The notes beneath the pieces were generated by a model. The model was not told where the DNA came from. It saw nothing but the letters and a program-made list of their open reading frames with translations, and ran no database searches. Both the position numbers and the translations under genes were made by a program. From Treponema phagedenis (GTDB lineage: Bacteria > Spirochaetota > Spirochaetia > Treponematales > Treponemataceae): a DNA stretch of 64,000 nucleotides. Location: positions 496,001 through 560,000 of the forward strand of contig NZ_CP042818.1 of assembly GCF_008153345.1 (NCBI RefSeq), given 5' to 3'. Shown here piece after piece: positions 50,092 through 59,758 of the stretch; the first letter of the stretch is position 1; each line of letters opens with the position of its first letter.

Positions 50092-50886
50092 ATGAGTTTT
50101 TTTGAAGCAATACTTTTGGGCGCATTACAGGGTTTAGCTGAATTTTTACCGATTTCGAGTTCGGGGCATTTGCAAATTGCGGAGCATCTGCTTCATTTAA
50201 AGGAAGTTCCGCTTTTGTTTGATATTCTGCTACATTTGGCAACTCTTGCGGCAGTTTGCCTAGTATTTTATAAAACAATCGCAAGACTTTTCGCCGTTTT
50301 AGGCAGGTTTATTATCCGAAAATCAAAGCTGGAAGATAAAGAAGATTTACAAATGATTGCCGCCTTGCTTATTGCAACGGTGGTAACCGGTGTTTTCGGG
50401 CTTTTATTAAAAGATTGGGTGAAAACACTCAATATTAAAGTTATTCCCGTTTGCTTTATTATCACAGGAGCAGTGCTTTTTTTATCTGAAAAAATACAGA
50501 TTAAGAAAAACTTAGCGGTACCGTCATTGTTTGGCGCCTTTATTATCGGATTAGCACAAGGAATTGGCGTAACACCCGGTATTTCCCGCTCGGGAAGTAC
50601 AATTTCCGCAGCGCTTTTTACCGGGCTTTCACGGGAACGCGCAGGAGAATTTTCTTTTTTACTTTCTATCCCCGCAATCCTTGCGGCATTTATCCTCGAG
50701 CTGAAATCTGCCGATACTTTATCTGTTGCCGTACCGCCTGTTTCTCTTATCGGAGGTATGCTGACCGCCTTTGTTGTCGGATTTTTCTCCCTCAAGTTTT
50801 TATTAAAACTGATTAACGGCGGAAAACTCGGGTTTTTTGCGTATTATCTGATTCCTGCAGGGATTTTACTTCTAATATTTTTATAA
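50092..50886 (+). CDS. uppP: Undecaprenyl-diphosphatase
   Basis: The product has 264 residues from the ATG at 50092 (MSFFEAILLGALQGLAEFLPISSSGHL). That block with Glu and SSSGH, plus GVTPGISRSGSTI, are the two catalytic regions of BacA/UppP, with eight membrane helices. It dephosphorylates undecaprenyl diphosphate to recycle the carrier for peptidoglycan synthesis and gives bacitracin resistance. The open frame upstream to 49837 runs into a repeat and lacks family similarity. Confidence 0.93.
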   Translation: MSFFEAILLGALQGLAEFLPISSSGHLQIAEHLLHLKEVPLLFDILLHLATLAAVCLVFYKTIARLFAVLGRFIIRKSKLEDKEDLQMIAALLIATVVTGVFGLLLKDWVKTLNIKVIPVCFIITGAVLFLSEKIQIKKNLAVPSLFGAFIIGLAQGIGVTPGISRSGSTISAALFTGLSRERAGEFSFLLSIPAILAAFILELKSADTLSVAVPPVSLIGGMLTAFVVGFFSLKFLLKLINGGKLGFFAYYLIPAGILLLIFL

Positions 50887-50923
50887 AACAAAGAGGTGAA
50901 ACCTTTTCGCTATTTTTTGTTTT

Positions 50924-53900
50924 ATGAAGCTCAAAAGATGGCGAAAATCAAACGGCGAATATTTTAACAGGAGATTAAGCTTACTAATGCAATTTGAATC
51001 AAAGATGAGAATTCTGTCCATTGTTATCGGTGTACTATTATTTGTAGCGGCGATAGCTCTTTCACTCTCTATTTTTACACCTCTTTTAACCGCAGGTGCA
51101 ACCCACAACTTTTTTCGCATCGGTACTTTTTTATTTTCATCTTATCATGTCTCTACTTTTTTGATGCCGGTGCTCCTTTTATACGCATCAATTATTTTGC
51201 TCATACCGGGCTGGAATACGCAAACTGCGGGGATTCTTTTGGGAAGTCCTGTCTTTTTTTTAACCGCTGCAAGCGGAGAGCGACTGCTCTATTTTGTTCG
51301 CCCGCTTGTTACGATAACGGTGGTAAAAGACCTGGTAACCGCCTCAATTATTATTTGTATTATTCTTTTTATTTGTGTTGAAATGCTTTTAGCCATCTTT
51401 TTTGCCGAAAAAATTGCGCGTCGGATAAAAAAGGCTGCTGAGCACGATATTGTTGCCGAGACTTTTGAAGCTCCGATTCCCGACACCGATTTTGTAGAAT
51501 CTAAAAAAAATCTCGATAATGAAATTTCTCATGAAGAGAAAAAGTCTCGAGCTTCTTTTTTGGAAGAGAGCGACCAAAGCGCAACAAAAGAAAATACGGA
51601 TACTGTAATTCTTGATTCACCGATAGATGCTGACACCACTGCGGATAAAAGCGAACTGCGGAATACGGTGAGCATAAATACTACGCAGGAAGAAACACAA
51701 GAAAATATTTTAAATACGTTTGAAAAAGCAATCGACAGTTTTGAGCTACAAAGATTTGATTCGTCCGATCGAAGTGCGGTAATTGATACGACTGGGACAG
51801 CGGCAGGTAATGTAATCGGTGAATTTGAAACCGTTGACATTGCCGACATAACCGATTCTGCCGAAGACTTTGGCAGCTCCGATAGCATTGACGAAGAGCA
51901 TTCCGATACGGATTTTTCCATATCAGAAAATGTCGAAATAAATGAGCGTGAAGAATCTTCTGAAGATGCGCCGATTGTCATCAGCCTTATAAAAGAAAAT
52001 GCAATTGAAAATGCGCAGCGCATCACTGTTGCCGAAGAGGCGGCAATGCAGGAAAACCCGATTACGGAAAAAACCTTAAAAGGATTTACCGAAGATGTTC
52101 AAACTAAAGAAAGCGCTAAACCTGCCGCTGTACCAAGTTTTGACCCTTCCGATGAAAACAATCTTTTCTCTGATTTACATGAATTGAATGCGGAGCTTGA
52201 TAAAATCGTAGTGGAAAAACAAAGTGCGCAAAAGCTTGAATCTTCCGAAAAAGGAATGCTTCAAAAAGATGAGGCTGATTTTGATTATACACCGTTGCCC
52301 GAACCCGCACGGCAAAACACTGAAGAAAAAATTGATGAAGAAAACAATGTCCGATCGACAGAGGAAAGAACAGCGCTTGAATCTGCAGAAGCGCACTCTG
52401 CAGCAGCTTTTGAAAATCCCGCAATGTCCGACCGGAAGGCGGAAGTTACCGAAAGCAAATACATCGAAACAGATATTGCAGCTGATTCAGATGAGTCGGA
52501 AAGCGGCACGGAACCTCTTACCGATTTTGAAGATACCGGTACAAGCGCGCCGGAAAATTCCGAGCAAGCAGTAAGGGAGGAGGCAGCAGCAGCAGAAGAA
52601 GAAGAAGAAGAAGAAGAAGAAGAAGCGGCAGAAGAAGAAAAAACCTCCTCAGGAGAACCGCAAAAAAAAGGCTTGTACCAAAAGCTTATAGAAAAAGAAA
52701 AGCGCAGTGCTGAAGAAAAAAAACTTGCAGCGCAGGATGTTGCGCTCCTTCATACGGATATGGAAACCGCCTCTGAAATTGAAGAAGCGCTTGCAAAAAA
52801 CGAATCTTCTCAAGATAGAGGAAAAGCGCTTGAAGAAGAAAAACAAAAACTGCTGCCGAAAAAGAAATATGCGATCCCTTTTGATTTACTAAATAATTAC
52901 CCTGACGGAGAATACTGGGTTGTCGATGAGGGAACAAAGCGTTCCGCCATTATCCTGAAAGAAACTTTTAACGAATTTAAAATACAGGTAAAAATTACCG
53001 GCATTAAAAAGGGTCCGGTTGTTACTATGTTTGAACTGCTGCCTCCTCCCGGTATTAAGCTTTCGAAAATAACCAATTTACAGGATAACATTGCGTTGCG
53101 TCTTGCCGCATCAAGTGTGCGTATTGTTGCGCCCATTCCGGGGAAACATGCGGTTGGCATCGAGGTGCCGAACAAAAAGCGCTCAATCGTAAGCTTCAGA
53201 GAACTTATTGAATCTGATCTTCCTGAAGCACAAAAAATGGCAATTCCGGTGGTACTCGGTAAAGACGTTACCGGCGACCCTCAGCTTCTTGACTTAGCGC
53301 AAACACCACATCTTCTTATTGCAGGCGCAACAGGTTCGGGCAAATCGGTTTGTGTTAATTCCATTATTCTTTCGATTTTGTATAACAGAAGACCGGACGA
53401 GGTAAAACTCATTTTAGTTGATCCAAAAATTGTTGAATTAAAACTATACAATGACATCGGGCATTTACTCACGCCGGTTATTACCGAACCTAAACGCGCT
53501 TTCCAAGCTCTTCAATACTGTCTTTGTGAAATGGAGCGCCGTTATGCTTTACTTGACAATATGGGATGCCGGGATATACGCAGCTATAACGCAAAAATAA
53601 AAGAAGAACATATTGCAACGGAGCGGTTACCCTATGTTGTGATTATTATCGATGAATTTGCGGATCTTATGGCAACTTCCGGAAAAGAACTTGAAGCAAC
53701 TGTTGCCCGGCTTTGCGCGATGAGTCGTGCAGTCGGTATTCACGTAGTACTTGCAACACAACGGCCGTCTATTGATGTTATTACCGGCTTAATCAAAGCA
53801 AATATTCCGACACGAATTGCTTTCATGGTAGCATCTAAAACCGACAGCCGTATTATTCTTGATGAAATGGGTGCCGATAAACTTTTAGGAAAAGGCGACA

Positions 53901-54271
53901 TGCTCTATGTAAGTCCAGTGAAACCTTTCCCGATGCGAATACAGGGAACCTTTGTCTCCGAAGAAGAGGTTGAGCGGGTTGTTTCCTGCGTAAAACAATT
54001 CGGCGAACCCGAGTACATTGATGATGAAATCTTTGTTGACGATGACGATGATGATTTTACCGAAACACTTTTCCCTGATGATGAGGATCCGCTTTACGAC
54101 CAAGCTTTGGAAATTGTCCTCCTTGCAGGAAAAGCCTCAGCCTCCTATATTCAGCGTAAACTGAAAATAGGCTATAATCGTGCCGCCCGTCTTGTCGAAG
54201 AAATGGAACACCGCGGTATCGTCGGTCCCGCAAACGGCTCAAAACCTCGTGACGTCTTATACCACCCGTAA
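50924..54271 (+). CDS. ftsK: DNA translocase FtsK/SpoIIIE
   Basis: The protein has 1115 residues. About four membrane helices (residues 28-170) are followed by a very long acidic linker (170-620) with a run of ten Glu encoded by (GAA)10. The motor has Walker A LIAGATGSGKSVCVN and Walker B VVIIIDEFADLM, and AVGIHVVLATQRPSIDVITG. A gamma winged helix at the end (YDQALEIVLLAGKASASYIQRKLKIGYNRAARLVEEME) reads KOPS-like sites. It clears chromosomes at the septum. The start is uncertain; ATG 50987 is another option. Confidence 0.94.
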   Translation: MKLKRWRKSNGEYFNRRLSLLMQFESKMRILSIVIGVLLFVAAIALSLSIFTPLLTAGATHNFFRIGTFLFSSYHVSTFLMPVLLLYASIILLIPGWNTQTAGILLGSPVFFLTAASGERLLYFVRPLVTITVVKDLVTASIIICIILFICVEMLLAIFFAEKIARRIKKAAEHDIVAETFEAPIPDTDFVESKKNLDNEISHEEKKSRASFLEESDQSATKENTDTVILDSPIDADTTADKSELRNTVSINTTQEETQENILNTFEKAIDSFELQRFDSSDRSAVIDTTGTAAGNVIGEFETVDIADITDSAEDFGSSDSIDEEHSDTDFSISENVEINEREESSEDAPIVISLIKENAIENAQRITVAEEAAMQENPITEKTLKGFTEDVQTKESAKPAAVPSFDPSDENNLFSDLHELNAELDKIVVEKQSAQKLESSEKGMLQKDEADFDYTPLPEPARQNTEEKIDEENNVRSTEERTALESAEAHSAAAFENPAMSDRKAEVTESKYIETDIAADSDESESGTEPLTDFEDTGTSAPENSEQAVREEAAAAEEEEEEEEEEAAEEEKTSSGEPQKKGLYQKLIEKEKRSAEEKKLAAQDVALLHTDMETASEIEEALAKNESSQDRGKALEEEKQKLLPKKKYAIPFDLLNNYPDGEYWVVDEGTKRSAIILKETFNEFKIQVKITGIKKGPVVTMFELLPPPGIKLSKITNLQDNIALRLAASSVRIVAPIPGKHAVGIEVPNKKRSIVSFRELIESDLPEAQKMAIPVVLGKDVTGDPQLLDLAQTPHLLIAGATGSGKSVCVNSIILSILYNRRPDEVKLILVDPKIVELKLYNDIGHLLTPVITEPKRAFQALQYCLCEMERRYALLDNMGCRDIRSYNAKIKEEHIATERLPYVVIIIDEFADLMATSGKELEATVARLCAMSRAVGIHVVLATQRPSIDVITGLIKANIPTRIAFMVASKTDSRIILDEMGADKLLGKGDMLYVSPVKPFPMRIQGTFVSEEEVERVVSCVKQFGEPEYIDDEIFVDDDDDDFTETLFPDDEDPLYDQALEIVLLAGKASASYIQRKLKIGYNRAARLVEEMEHRGIVGPANGSKPRDVLYHP
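52595..52624 (+). repeat. (GAA)10 microsatellite inside ftsK
   Basis: Ten GAA codons after four GCA codons in the linker region. Slippage would change linker length in steps of one residue and not the frame. Confidence 0.85.
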
Positions 54272-54546
54272 CCGCAGCTGAAATCAATGGAAAAAAGTGA
54301 ACGCATTCTTTTAAATGCAATGATAGACAGGGTAAGGACAACTTTTGCGCAAGAAAAATAATACATTCATAAACGCTGCGGTTTGACTTTTTCTCACATT
54401 CGGGTGTTCCCTGCTAAAATTATAGATTGTGTTTTGTTTCCGAACAAAAACATCCATCATAAATTTATTTCTAAAATCTGCTTGCCTTTTTTTTTCGTAT
54501 TTTGTACCATCTGCGGGAAGTTTAGATGACGGGAATTATTTTTTAA
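54272..54546. other. Gap between ftsK and methyltransferase
   Basis: Mostly non-coding. A 24-codon ORF (ATG at about 54289, MEKSERILLNAMIDRVRTTF) reads like a protein end but lacks a clear ribosome site; it may be a small gene or remnant. Confidence 0.3.
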
Positions 54547-55737
54547 ATGAAAGAAACTTTATCGGCACAGGAAGCTGCGGATTTTTGCTTTGCGCAGGAT
54601 TTTTATCTTATCGGGTTTTCAAAGTCTAAAAAAAATACCGACGTAATTAAAATGCGCATTCGGAGAGTCTTTGTGAAAAACGAAAAAGTTTTTCAGCTTG
54701 AGTCGTATACAAAAACACAGGTGTTTCATAAAACGCTTACGCAAGAAAGTTTACTTGCAGAGCTTGCCAATGCGTTTACACTTTTCGGAGCGGCAACCGT
54801 GGAGGCAAACGAGTTTCGGTTTTTCTTTTTTTCAAATAAGCGCGGTGCGATCCGGTATACAAAAAAAGCACGGAAGGAATCGGATGCGCTTCCGCTTACG
54901 CATGACAAAAAGCCAAATTATTTGCTGCCCGATTCCGAGCCTATTGCTTTTCTTATTGCGCAGGGAATAATGAGTACTGACGGGAAAGTCGTAAAAAAAA
55001 TGTACCCAAAGTTTCGGCAGATAAATAAATTTTTAGAGTTTATACATAATGTGCTGCCGGCATTTGATGAAAATCAAAAAATTTCGATTCTTGATTTCGG
55101 TTGCGGAAAAGCATATTTAAGTTTTGCCCTGTATCATTATCTGCATGTTGAGTTACGGCGAGCGGTGCAACTTGTCGGTTTGGATTTAAAAGAGCCGGTA
55201 ATCAAGAACGCAAACGCACTTGCAAAACGACTTGACTTCGCGGGACTGGAATTTTTTTGCGGAGACATTGCAAATTATAAAACCGAGTCTGCTCCCGATA
55301 TGGTAATTTGCTTACATGCCTGTAATACCGCAACCGATTATGCACTTGCAAAGGCGGTTCAGTACGGGGCGAAAGTTATCATGGCGGTACCTTGCTGCCA
55401 GCATGAACTTTTTGCGCAAATAAAGCAAACCCCGTTACCAAAAGAAAATCCGGCGGCACCTCTTTTTGAACACGGCATTATTGCGGAACGTAGCGCCGCT
55501 CTTTTAACGGATACGATGCGGGCAACACTTTTGAAAGTCGCAGGTTATAAGGTACAGGTTATGGAATTTATCGATACGGAGCATACACCGAAAAATATTT
55601 TAATTCGTGCAATAAAAAAAGATTCTCGGAATGCGGAATATGAAAAAACCGTGCGGGAATCCTATTCCGCATTAAAAAAATTTTTCGGCGTTGAGCCCTT
55701 GTTAGAAACGCTTTTACGGGATGAGCAATTACTATGA
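54547..55737 (+). CDS. SAM-dependent methyltransferase (Methyltransf_32-like)
   Basis: The protein has 396 residues. The Rossmann motif I is ISILDFGCGKAYLSFALYHYL (about residue 190), followed by VGLDLKEP, a PDMVICLHACNTATDYAL block and VPCCQHEL, the pattern of PF13679 proteins. The N-terminal 150 residues are a separate domain. The target is unknown, perhaps RNA given its tRNA-modifying neighbour. Its stop overlaps the mnmA start (ATGA). Confidence 0.75.
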   Translation: MKETLSAQEAADFCFAQDFYLIGFSKSKKNTDVIKMRIRRVFVKNEKVFQLESYTKTQVFHKTLTQESLLAELANAFTLFGAATVEANEFRFFFFSNKRGAIRYTKKARKESDALPLTHDKKPNYLLPDSEPIAFLIAQGIMSTDGKVVKKMYPKFRQINKFLEFIHNVLPAFDENQKISILDFGCGKAYLSFALYHYLHVELRRAVQLVGLDLKEPVIKNANALAKRLDFAGLEFFCGDIANYKTESAPDMVICLHACNTATDYALAKAVQYGAKVIMAVPCCQHELFAQIKQTPLPKENPAAPLFEHGIIAERSAALLTDTMRATLLKVAGYKVQVMEFIDTEHTPKNILIRAIKKDSRNAEYEKTVRESYSALKKFFGVEPLLETLLRDEQLL

Positions 55738-56813
55738 AAATACTGGTAGGATTAAGCGGCGGTGTTGATTCCGCTGTTGCGGCAAAGTTATTATTGGAAC
55801 AGGGACATGAGGTAAGCAGCGTTACAATGCAAATGATTTCTCCGGTGGGAGAAATCATCAAAAGTCAGGAACAGGATATTGCGGACGCCCGTGCGATTGC
55901 AAATACCTTAGGAATAGATTTTTTTACGCTTGACTTGCGCTCTGCGTTCCGCGAGGAAATTATGAATTATTTTGCGGAAACCTATAAGCAGGGTTTAACA
56001 CCGAACCCTTGTTTTATTTGCAATAAAAAAATGAAGTTCGGAAGACTCCTTGATGTGGCATTGGAACGGGGCTTTGATGCAATCGCAACCGGTCATTACG
56101 CACAAATAATGCGGGATCTGAAAACCGGAAGATATTTATTGTTGCAAGGAAGCGATTCAAAAAAAGACCAAAGCTATTTTTTAGCACTTTTAAATCAGTT
56201 CCAGTTAGCGCATATTATGTTCCCACTCGGAAACTATACAAAGCCGGAGGTGCGGAAAATTGCGGAAAAGGCGGGACTGATTTCCGCACATCGACCGGAC
56301 AGTCAGGATATTTGTTTTGTACCGAACGGAGACTATGCAAAAATAGTGGAAGCACTTTTGCCGGAAACTTTTACCGAGGGAAACTTTCTTGATACAAAGG
56401 GAAAGATTATCGGCAAGCATCGGGGGCTCCATCATTATACAATAGGACAGCGGCGCGGGCTTGCACTTGCATTCGGCGAGCCGGTATATGTTGTTTCCAA
56501 AGATGCAAAAACAAACACGGTTTGTGTGGGAAGTTCGGAAAACCTTTTTGCTTCCGCTCTTGTTGCGGAAAACGTAAATTTTATTGCGGTTGAAAAGCTT
56601 ACCGAGCCGATTGTCTGCACGGTAAAAACCCGGTATCGACAAAACGAAATTCCCGCTCGCCTTATACCGATTACAGAGGATTCTCTGCGTGTTGAATTCC
56701 TTCAACCGGAGCGGGCGGTTGCCGCGGGACAAGCACTGGTTTGCTACAAAGACGGTGCAGTCTTCGCAGGCGGAATTATCACTGCGGTGGAACCATGGGC
56801 GAAGCCTCAGTAA
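55734..56813 (+). CDS. mnmA: tRNA-uridine 2-sulfurtransferase
   Basis: The protein has 359 residues. The PP-loop is LSGGVDSAVAA (residues 6-16); the catalytic cysteines lie in NPCFICNKKMKFG (about residue 98) and RPDSQDICFVP (about 196); ATGHYAQ and GLHHYTIGQRRGL are conserved. It makes s2U34 in tRNA-Lys, Glu and Gln. The last five residues (WAKPQ) and the stop codon come from a 36-bp repeat unit that recurs 100 bp downstream. Confidence 0.96.
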   Translation: MKILVGLSGGVDSAVAAKLLLEQGHEVSSVTMQMISPVGEIIKSQEQDIADARAIANTLGIDFFTLDLRSAFREEIMNYFAETYKQGLTPNPCFICNKKMKFGRLLDVALERGFDAIATGHYAQIMRDLKTGRYLLLQGSDSKKDQSYFLALLNQFQLAHIMFPLGNYTKPEVRKIAEKAGLISAHRPDSQDICFVPNGDYAKIVEALLPETFTEGNFLDTKGKIIGKHRGLHHYTIGQRRGLALAFGEPVYVVSKDAKTNTVCVGSSENLFASALVAENVNFIAVEKLTEPIVCTVKTRYRQNEIPARLIPITEDSLRVEFLQPERAVAAGQALVCYKDGAVFAGGIITAVEPWAKPQ

Positions 56814-57245
56814 TTTCCTTTTGCTTCGCCTGCGAGTTTAAAAACTTCTATGTATAATGGTGTGGTAGTTTTTAAACATCGTTTTGAATTAAGCAGGGGC
56901 GAAGCCTCAGTAATTTCCTTTTGCTTCGCCTGACACTCCAGCGTAAACAGGCAAAACTTCGCCCTATGGTAAGTTTGCCCACCGTTGTCAAGCTCAGAAC
57001 CGCCACGGACGCCCGTGGTTCCAAACAGCAACGATGTTTTAAAGCAAAACTATTTGCAAAGCTTTAAAACTCGCAAGGTTTCATTTTGCCACGGACGGCA
57101 AAACTCAGAACCGCCACGGATGGCGGTGGTTCCAAACAGAAGCGACGTTTTAAAGCAAAGCAGTTTGCAAAGCTTTAAAACTCGCAGGTTTGGTTTTGCC
57201 ACGGACGGCAAAACCAAACCGTTGTGTCGGACTCTTTTTATAAAA
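56797..57245 (+). repeat. Composite intergenic repeat, locus 6
   Basis: A 36-bp unit beginning GGGCGAAGCCTCAG and ending GCTTCGCCTG occurs at 56797-56832 and 56897-56932; the first copy contains the mnmA stop. Then come CTATGGTAAGTTTGCCCACC, two GCCACGGA-GGC blocks, two GTTTTAAAGC palindromes and a final GGTTTGGTTTTGCCA hairpin ending TCGGACTCTTTTT. 57246-57403 holds the LRR promoter. Confidence 0.8.
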
Positions 57246-57369
57246 AATAGTACAAGCGCTTTGTAAGTTTAAAAGTTTTAATTTTATAATTTTTCGATGA
57301 TGCTTTTAAATGCTGCTGGAGTCCGGCGCTTCAAATGCCGTATAAATGGTTTTCTAATTGATAAAACAG

Positions 57370-57378
57370 TGCTATAAT
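57370..57378 (+). promoter_or_regulatory. Extended -10 promoter of the LRR gene
   Basis: TG-C-TATAAT (57370-57378) without a good -35, 26 bases before the start; AGGAGGTG is at 57391-57398. Confidence 0.5.
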
Positions 57379-57403
57379 TATGGTGTTGCAAGGAGGTGTT
57401 TTG

Positions 57404-58813
57404 ATGAAAAAGACATTGAATTGGAGAAAGCTTTCTTTCCTTTTAATTGCGCTTTTGCCGCTTGCGATGTGTACCGGTTGTTTCTTACTTGTGGCTTTAG
57501 AATTGATTGGTACCAATATAACAATACGGACTACCGACAGAAGTATTACCCTTCGAGTAAAAACAATGGATGGCAGTCCTTGTAAAGTTCTAAACGGATT
57601 AAGACGGCTTGGCACGATAAAAGGAGATGGCTCAAAGCAAATAATACGCCATATTAACTCGAAAGAAGAAATCGTTATTAACGGAACAAATATACAAGAG
57701 TTTGACTGTTCGAATAACGGCGGGCTTATTTCCTTGAAGTGCCAAAAGCAAGGACTTGCATCATTGAATGTAAGCGGATTAAGCAATCTAACTGAACTGA
57801 TCTGTTCCGAGAATGGACTGACGTCTTTAAATCTAAGCGGATTAACCAATCTGGAAAAGCTTGATTGTTGGAATAATAAGCTTTCATCCTTGGATGTCAG
57901 CAGTTTGCGTAAGCTGAAAAAACTGCGCTGCACTTGGAACGAGCTGACTTCTTTACATGTAAGCGGGTTAAGCAGTTTAAGCGAGTTGGTTTGTCATACT
58001 AATCAGTTGGTATCTTTGAATCTAAATGGCTTGCATAATTTAACCCGTTTGGAGTGCAGTGGCAATCAACTCACCTCGTTAGACCTTAGTGCAGTACCAA
58101 AATTGCAAGAACTGTCGTGCAGCGGAAATCCCCTTGCCGTTTTAAATCTGAGCGCCGTACCACAACTGCGAGAACTGTGGTGCGTCGGCAATCAACTGGC
58201 CGCTTTGAATGTAAGCCATTTGAATGCTTTAACTCGGTTGAACTGTTCGGAGAATCAACTGACCTCTTTGGATTTAAGCGGTTTAAGTAAGCTTGCCGAA
58301 CTGAAGTGCAATAAAAATAAACTCACTTCTTTAAATGTGAGCAATCAGAATGCTCTAACTTTGTTGGGCTGTTCGGAGAATAAACTCACCTCTTTTGATT
58401 TAAGCGGTTTGAGTAAGCTTGCCGAACTGAAGTGCGATAAGAATAAACTCACCTCTTTGAATGTGCGCAATCTGAGTACATTGAGTACGCTGAACTGTTC
58501 TGATAATCAACTTGCCTTCTTAGATCTGAGCGGTTTGACTAATTTGACCGAAGTGAATTGTCCAAGGAACCAACTTGAATCCTTGGATGTTAGCAGTTTA
58601 ACTAATCTGAAGAAGCTATGGTGTTATAAGAATAAGCTCACCGCCTTAAATCTGAACGGTTTGAACAGACTAACTTGGTTGAACTGCTCCGCTAATCGGT
58701 TGACAGCGGAAGATTTTAAAAATCTTTTTAGTTCGCTTCCGGATCGAACAGATAAGGGTGAGGCTGGAGTAGCGGTATTATATATAGATATAGCCGAGGA
58801 AAAAAAATTATAA
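57404..58813 (+). CDS. Leucine-rich-repeat lipoprotein
   Basis: The product has 469 residues. The lipoprotein signal has a lipobox-like end LAMCTGC (residues 18-24). Residues about 110-440 hold 15 repeats of exactly 21 residues with consensus LTSLNLSGL-NLTEL-CS-N, each with one Cys. These are LRRs of the short bacterial type; treponemal LRR proteins of this sort are surface attachment proteins. The frame stops after AEEKKL at an A8 run, but another frame continues 34 more sensible codons (see 58814-58916). Confidence 0.85.
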   Translation: MKKTLNWRKLSFLLIALLPLAMCTGCFLLVALELIGTNITIRTTDRSITLRVKTMDGSPCKVLNGLRRLGTIKGDGSKQIIRHINSKEEIVINGTNIQEFDCSNNGGLISLKCQKQGLASLNVSGLSNLTELICSENGLTSLNLSGLTNLEKLDCWNNKLSSLDVSSLRKLKKLRCTWNELTSLHVSGLSSLSELVCHTNQLVSLNLNGLHNLTRLECSGNQLTSLDLSAVPKLQELSCSGNPLAVLNLSAVPQLRELWCVGNQLAALNVSHLNALTRLNCSENQLTSLDLSGLSKLAELKCNKNKLTSLNVSNQNALTLLGCSENKLTSFDLSGLSKLAELKCDKNKLTSLNVRNLSTLSTLNCSDNQLAFLDLSGLTNLTEVNCPRNQLESLDVSSLTNLKKLWCYKNKLTALNLNGLNRLTWLNCSANRLTAEDFKNLFSSLPDRTDKGEAGVAVLYIDIAEEKKL

Positions 58814-58916
58814 AGATTTCACACAGCCGGATGTTAAAGAAATCCTTGACAAAGCAAAAGCCAAGAACTGGGAATTGTATAAAAATGATCGATGGCAAAA
58901 AGAAAACGAATTGTAA
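58814..58916 (+). pseudogene. Out-of-frame C-terminal tail of the LRR protein
   Basis: Removing one A from the A8 run at 58800-58807 continues the LRR frame into YKDFTQPDVKEILDKAKAKN and WELYKNDRWQKENEL, then a stop at 58914. The tail is protein-like and absent in the present frame, so the gene appears switched or mutated here. Confidence 0.55.
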
Positions 58917-58964
58917 TCGACAATTAGATTTTAATTTATGTAATACAAGGGAAAAAATTTTATA

Positions 58965-59346
58965 AAAAAGAGCCCGACACGGCGCAACGGTGGGCAATTT
59001 ACCATAGTGATGCTGAATCCGGTAAGCTTTACAAATACTTTTGCTTTAAAACGTCGCTTCTGCTTGGAACCACTGCCGTCCATGGCGGTTCTGATTTTTG
59101 ACGTCCATGTCAAAAACCAAACCGTCTGCGTGGAACCACGGGCGTCCGTGCCCGTTCTGAGTTTTGCCGTCCGTGGCAAAAACAAACCTGCGAGTTTAAA
59201 AGCTTCAATTTTACACTTTTGTGTTGATGCTTTAAAACATCGTTTGGAATTTGGTAACGGTGGGCAATTTACCATAGGAATGCTTAAATCCTCAGTCCCT
59301 TATTGTTGATACTCCAATTTTTATAACAGGAAGTTAATTACAAAAC
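58965..59346 (-). repeat. Composite intergenic repeat, locus 7
   Basis: Reverse orientation: AAAAAAGAGCCCGACACGGC, CAACGGTGGGCAATTTACC, palindromic AAAGC/GCTTT and GCC-GGC blocks, a second copy of CGGTGGGCAATTTACCATAG, and the outer end GTTAATTACAAAACGC shared with loci 1 and 5. Confidence 0.8.
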
Positions 59347-59708
59347 GCTACAATAGTTTCAATTGAAGATGATGAAGAGATAATGCTATTTACCTTTCCG
59401 CAAAATAATTACTTTGACGGAACATATATCGATAAAAACAAAAAGAGCGCGCTCTTATCCTAAACGATTACAAAATTACGAGAAAAGCTATTATAGATTT
59501 CGACGGTATGAAATGGTCTAGCGGTTGGAATCTTGAGATACATATTAAAGATAAAAAATACACAATTGAATTGATACAGGAAGGTCATATTAACTTTGCA
59601 TATTTTGAAGAGCTGTGCTATATTAAAAATATGAAAAATGAAATGAATCGGATACTGTTTCGCAGAACTCCTCCCCGGAGTTTTAAACGGCAAGAAAACC
59701 GAAGATGA
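59347..59708 (+). pseudogene. Gene remnant cut by the repeat and frameshifted
   Basis: ATIVSIEDDEEIMLFTFPQN and NYFDGTYIDKNKK read as protein, then the frame breaks near 59455 and continues in another frame as ALILNDYKITRKAIIDFDG through EIHIKDKKYTIELIQEG to the stop at 59706. The 5' end is replaced by repeat locus 7. Family not recognised. Confidence 0.5.
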
Positions 59709-59758
59709 CAGAAAAAAGTTAGCGTGTTTAATTTGATAAAAAGGATAGAGTATTAATA

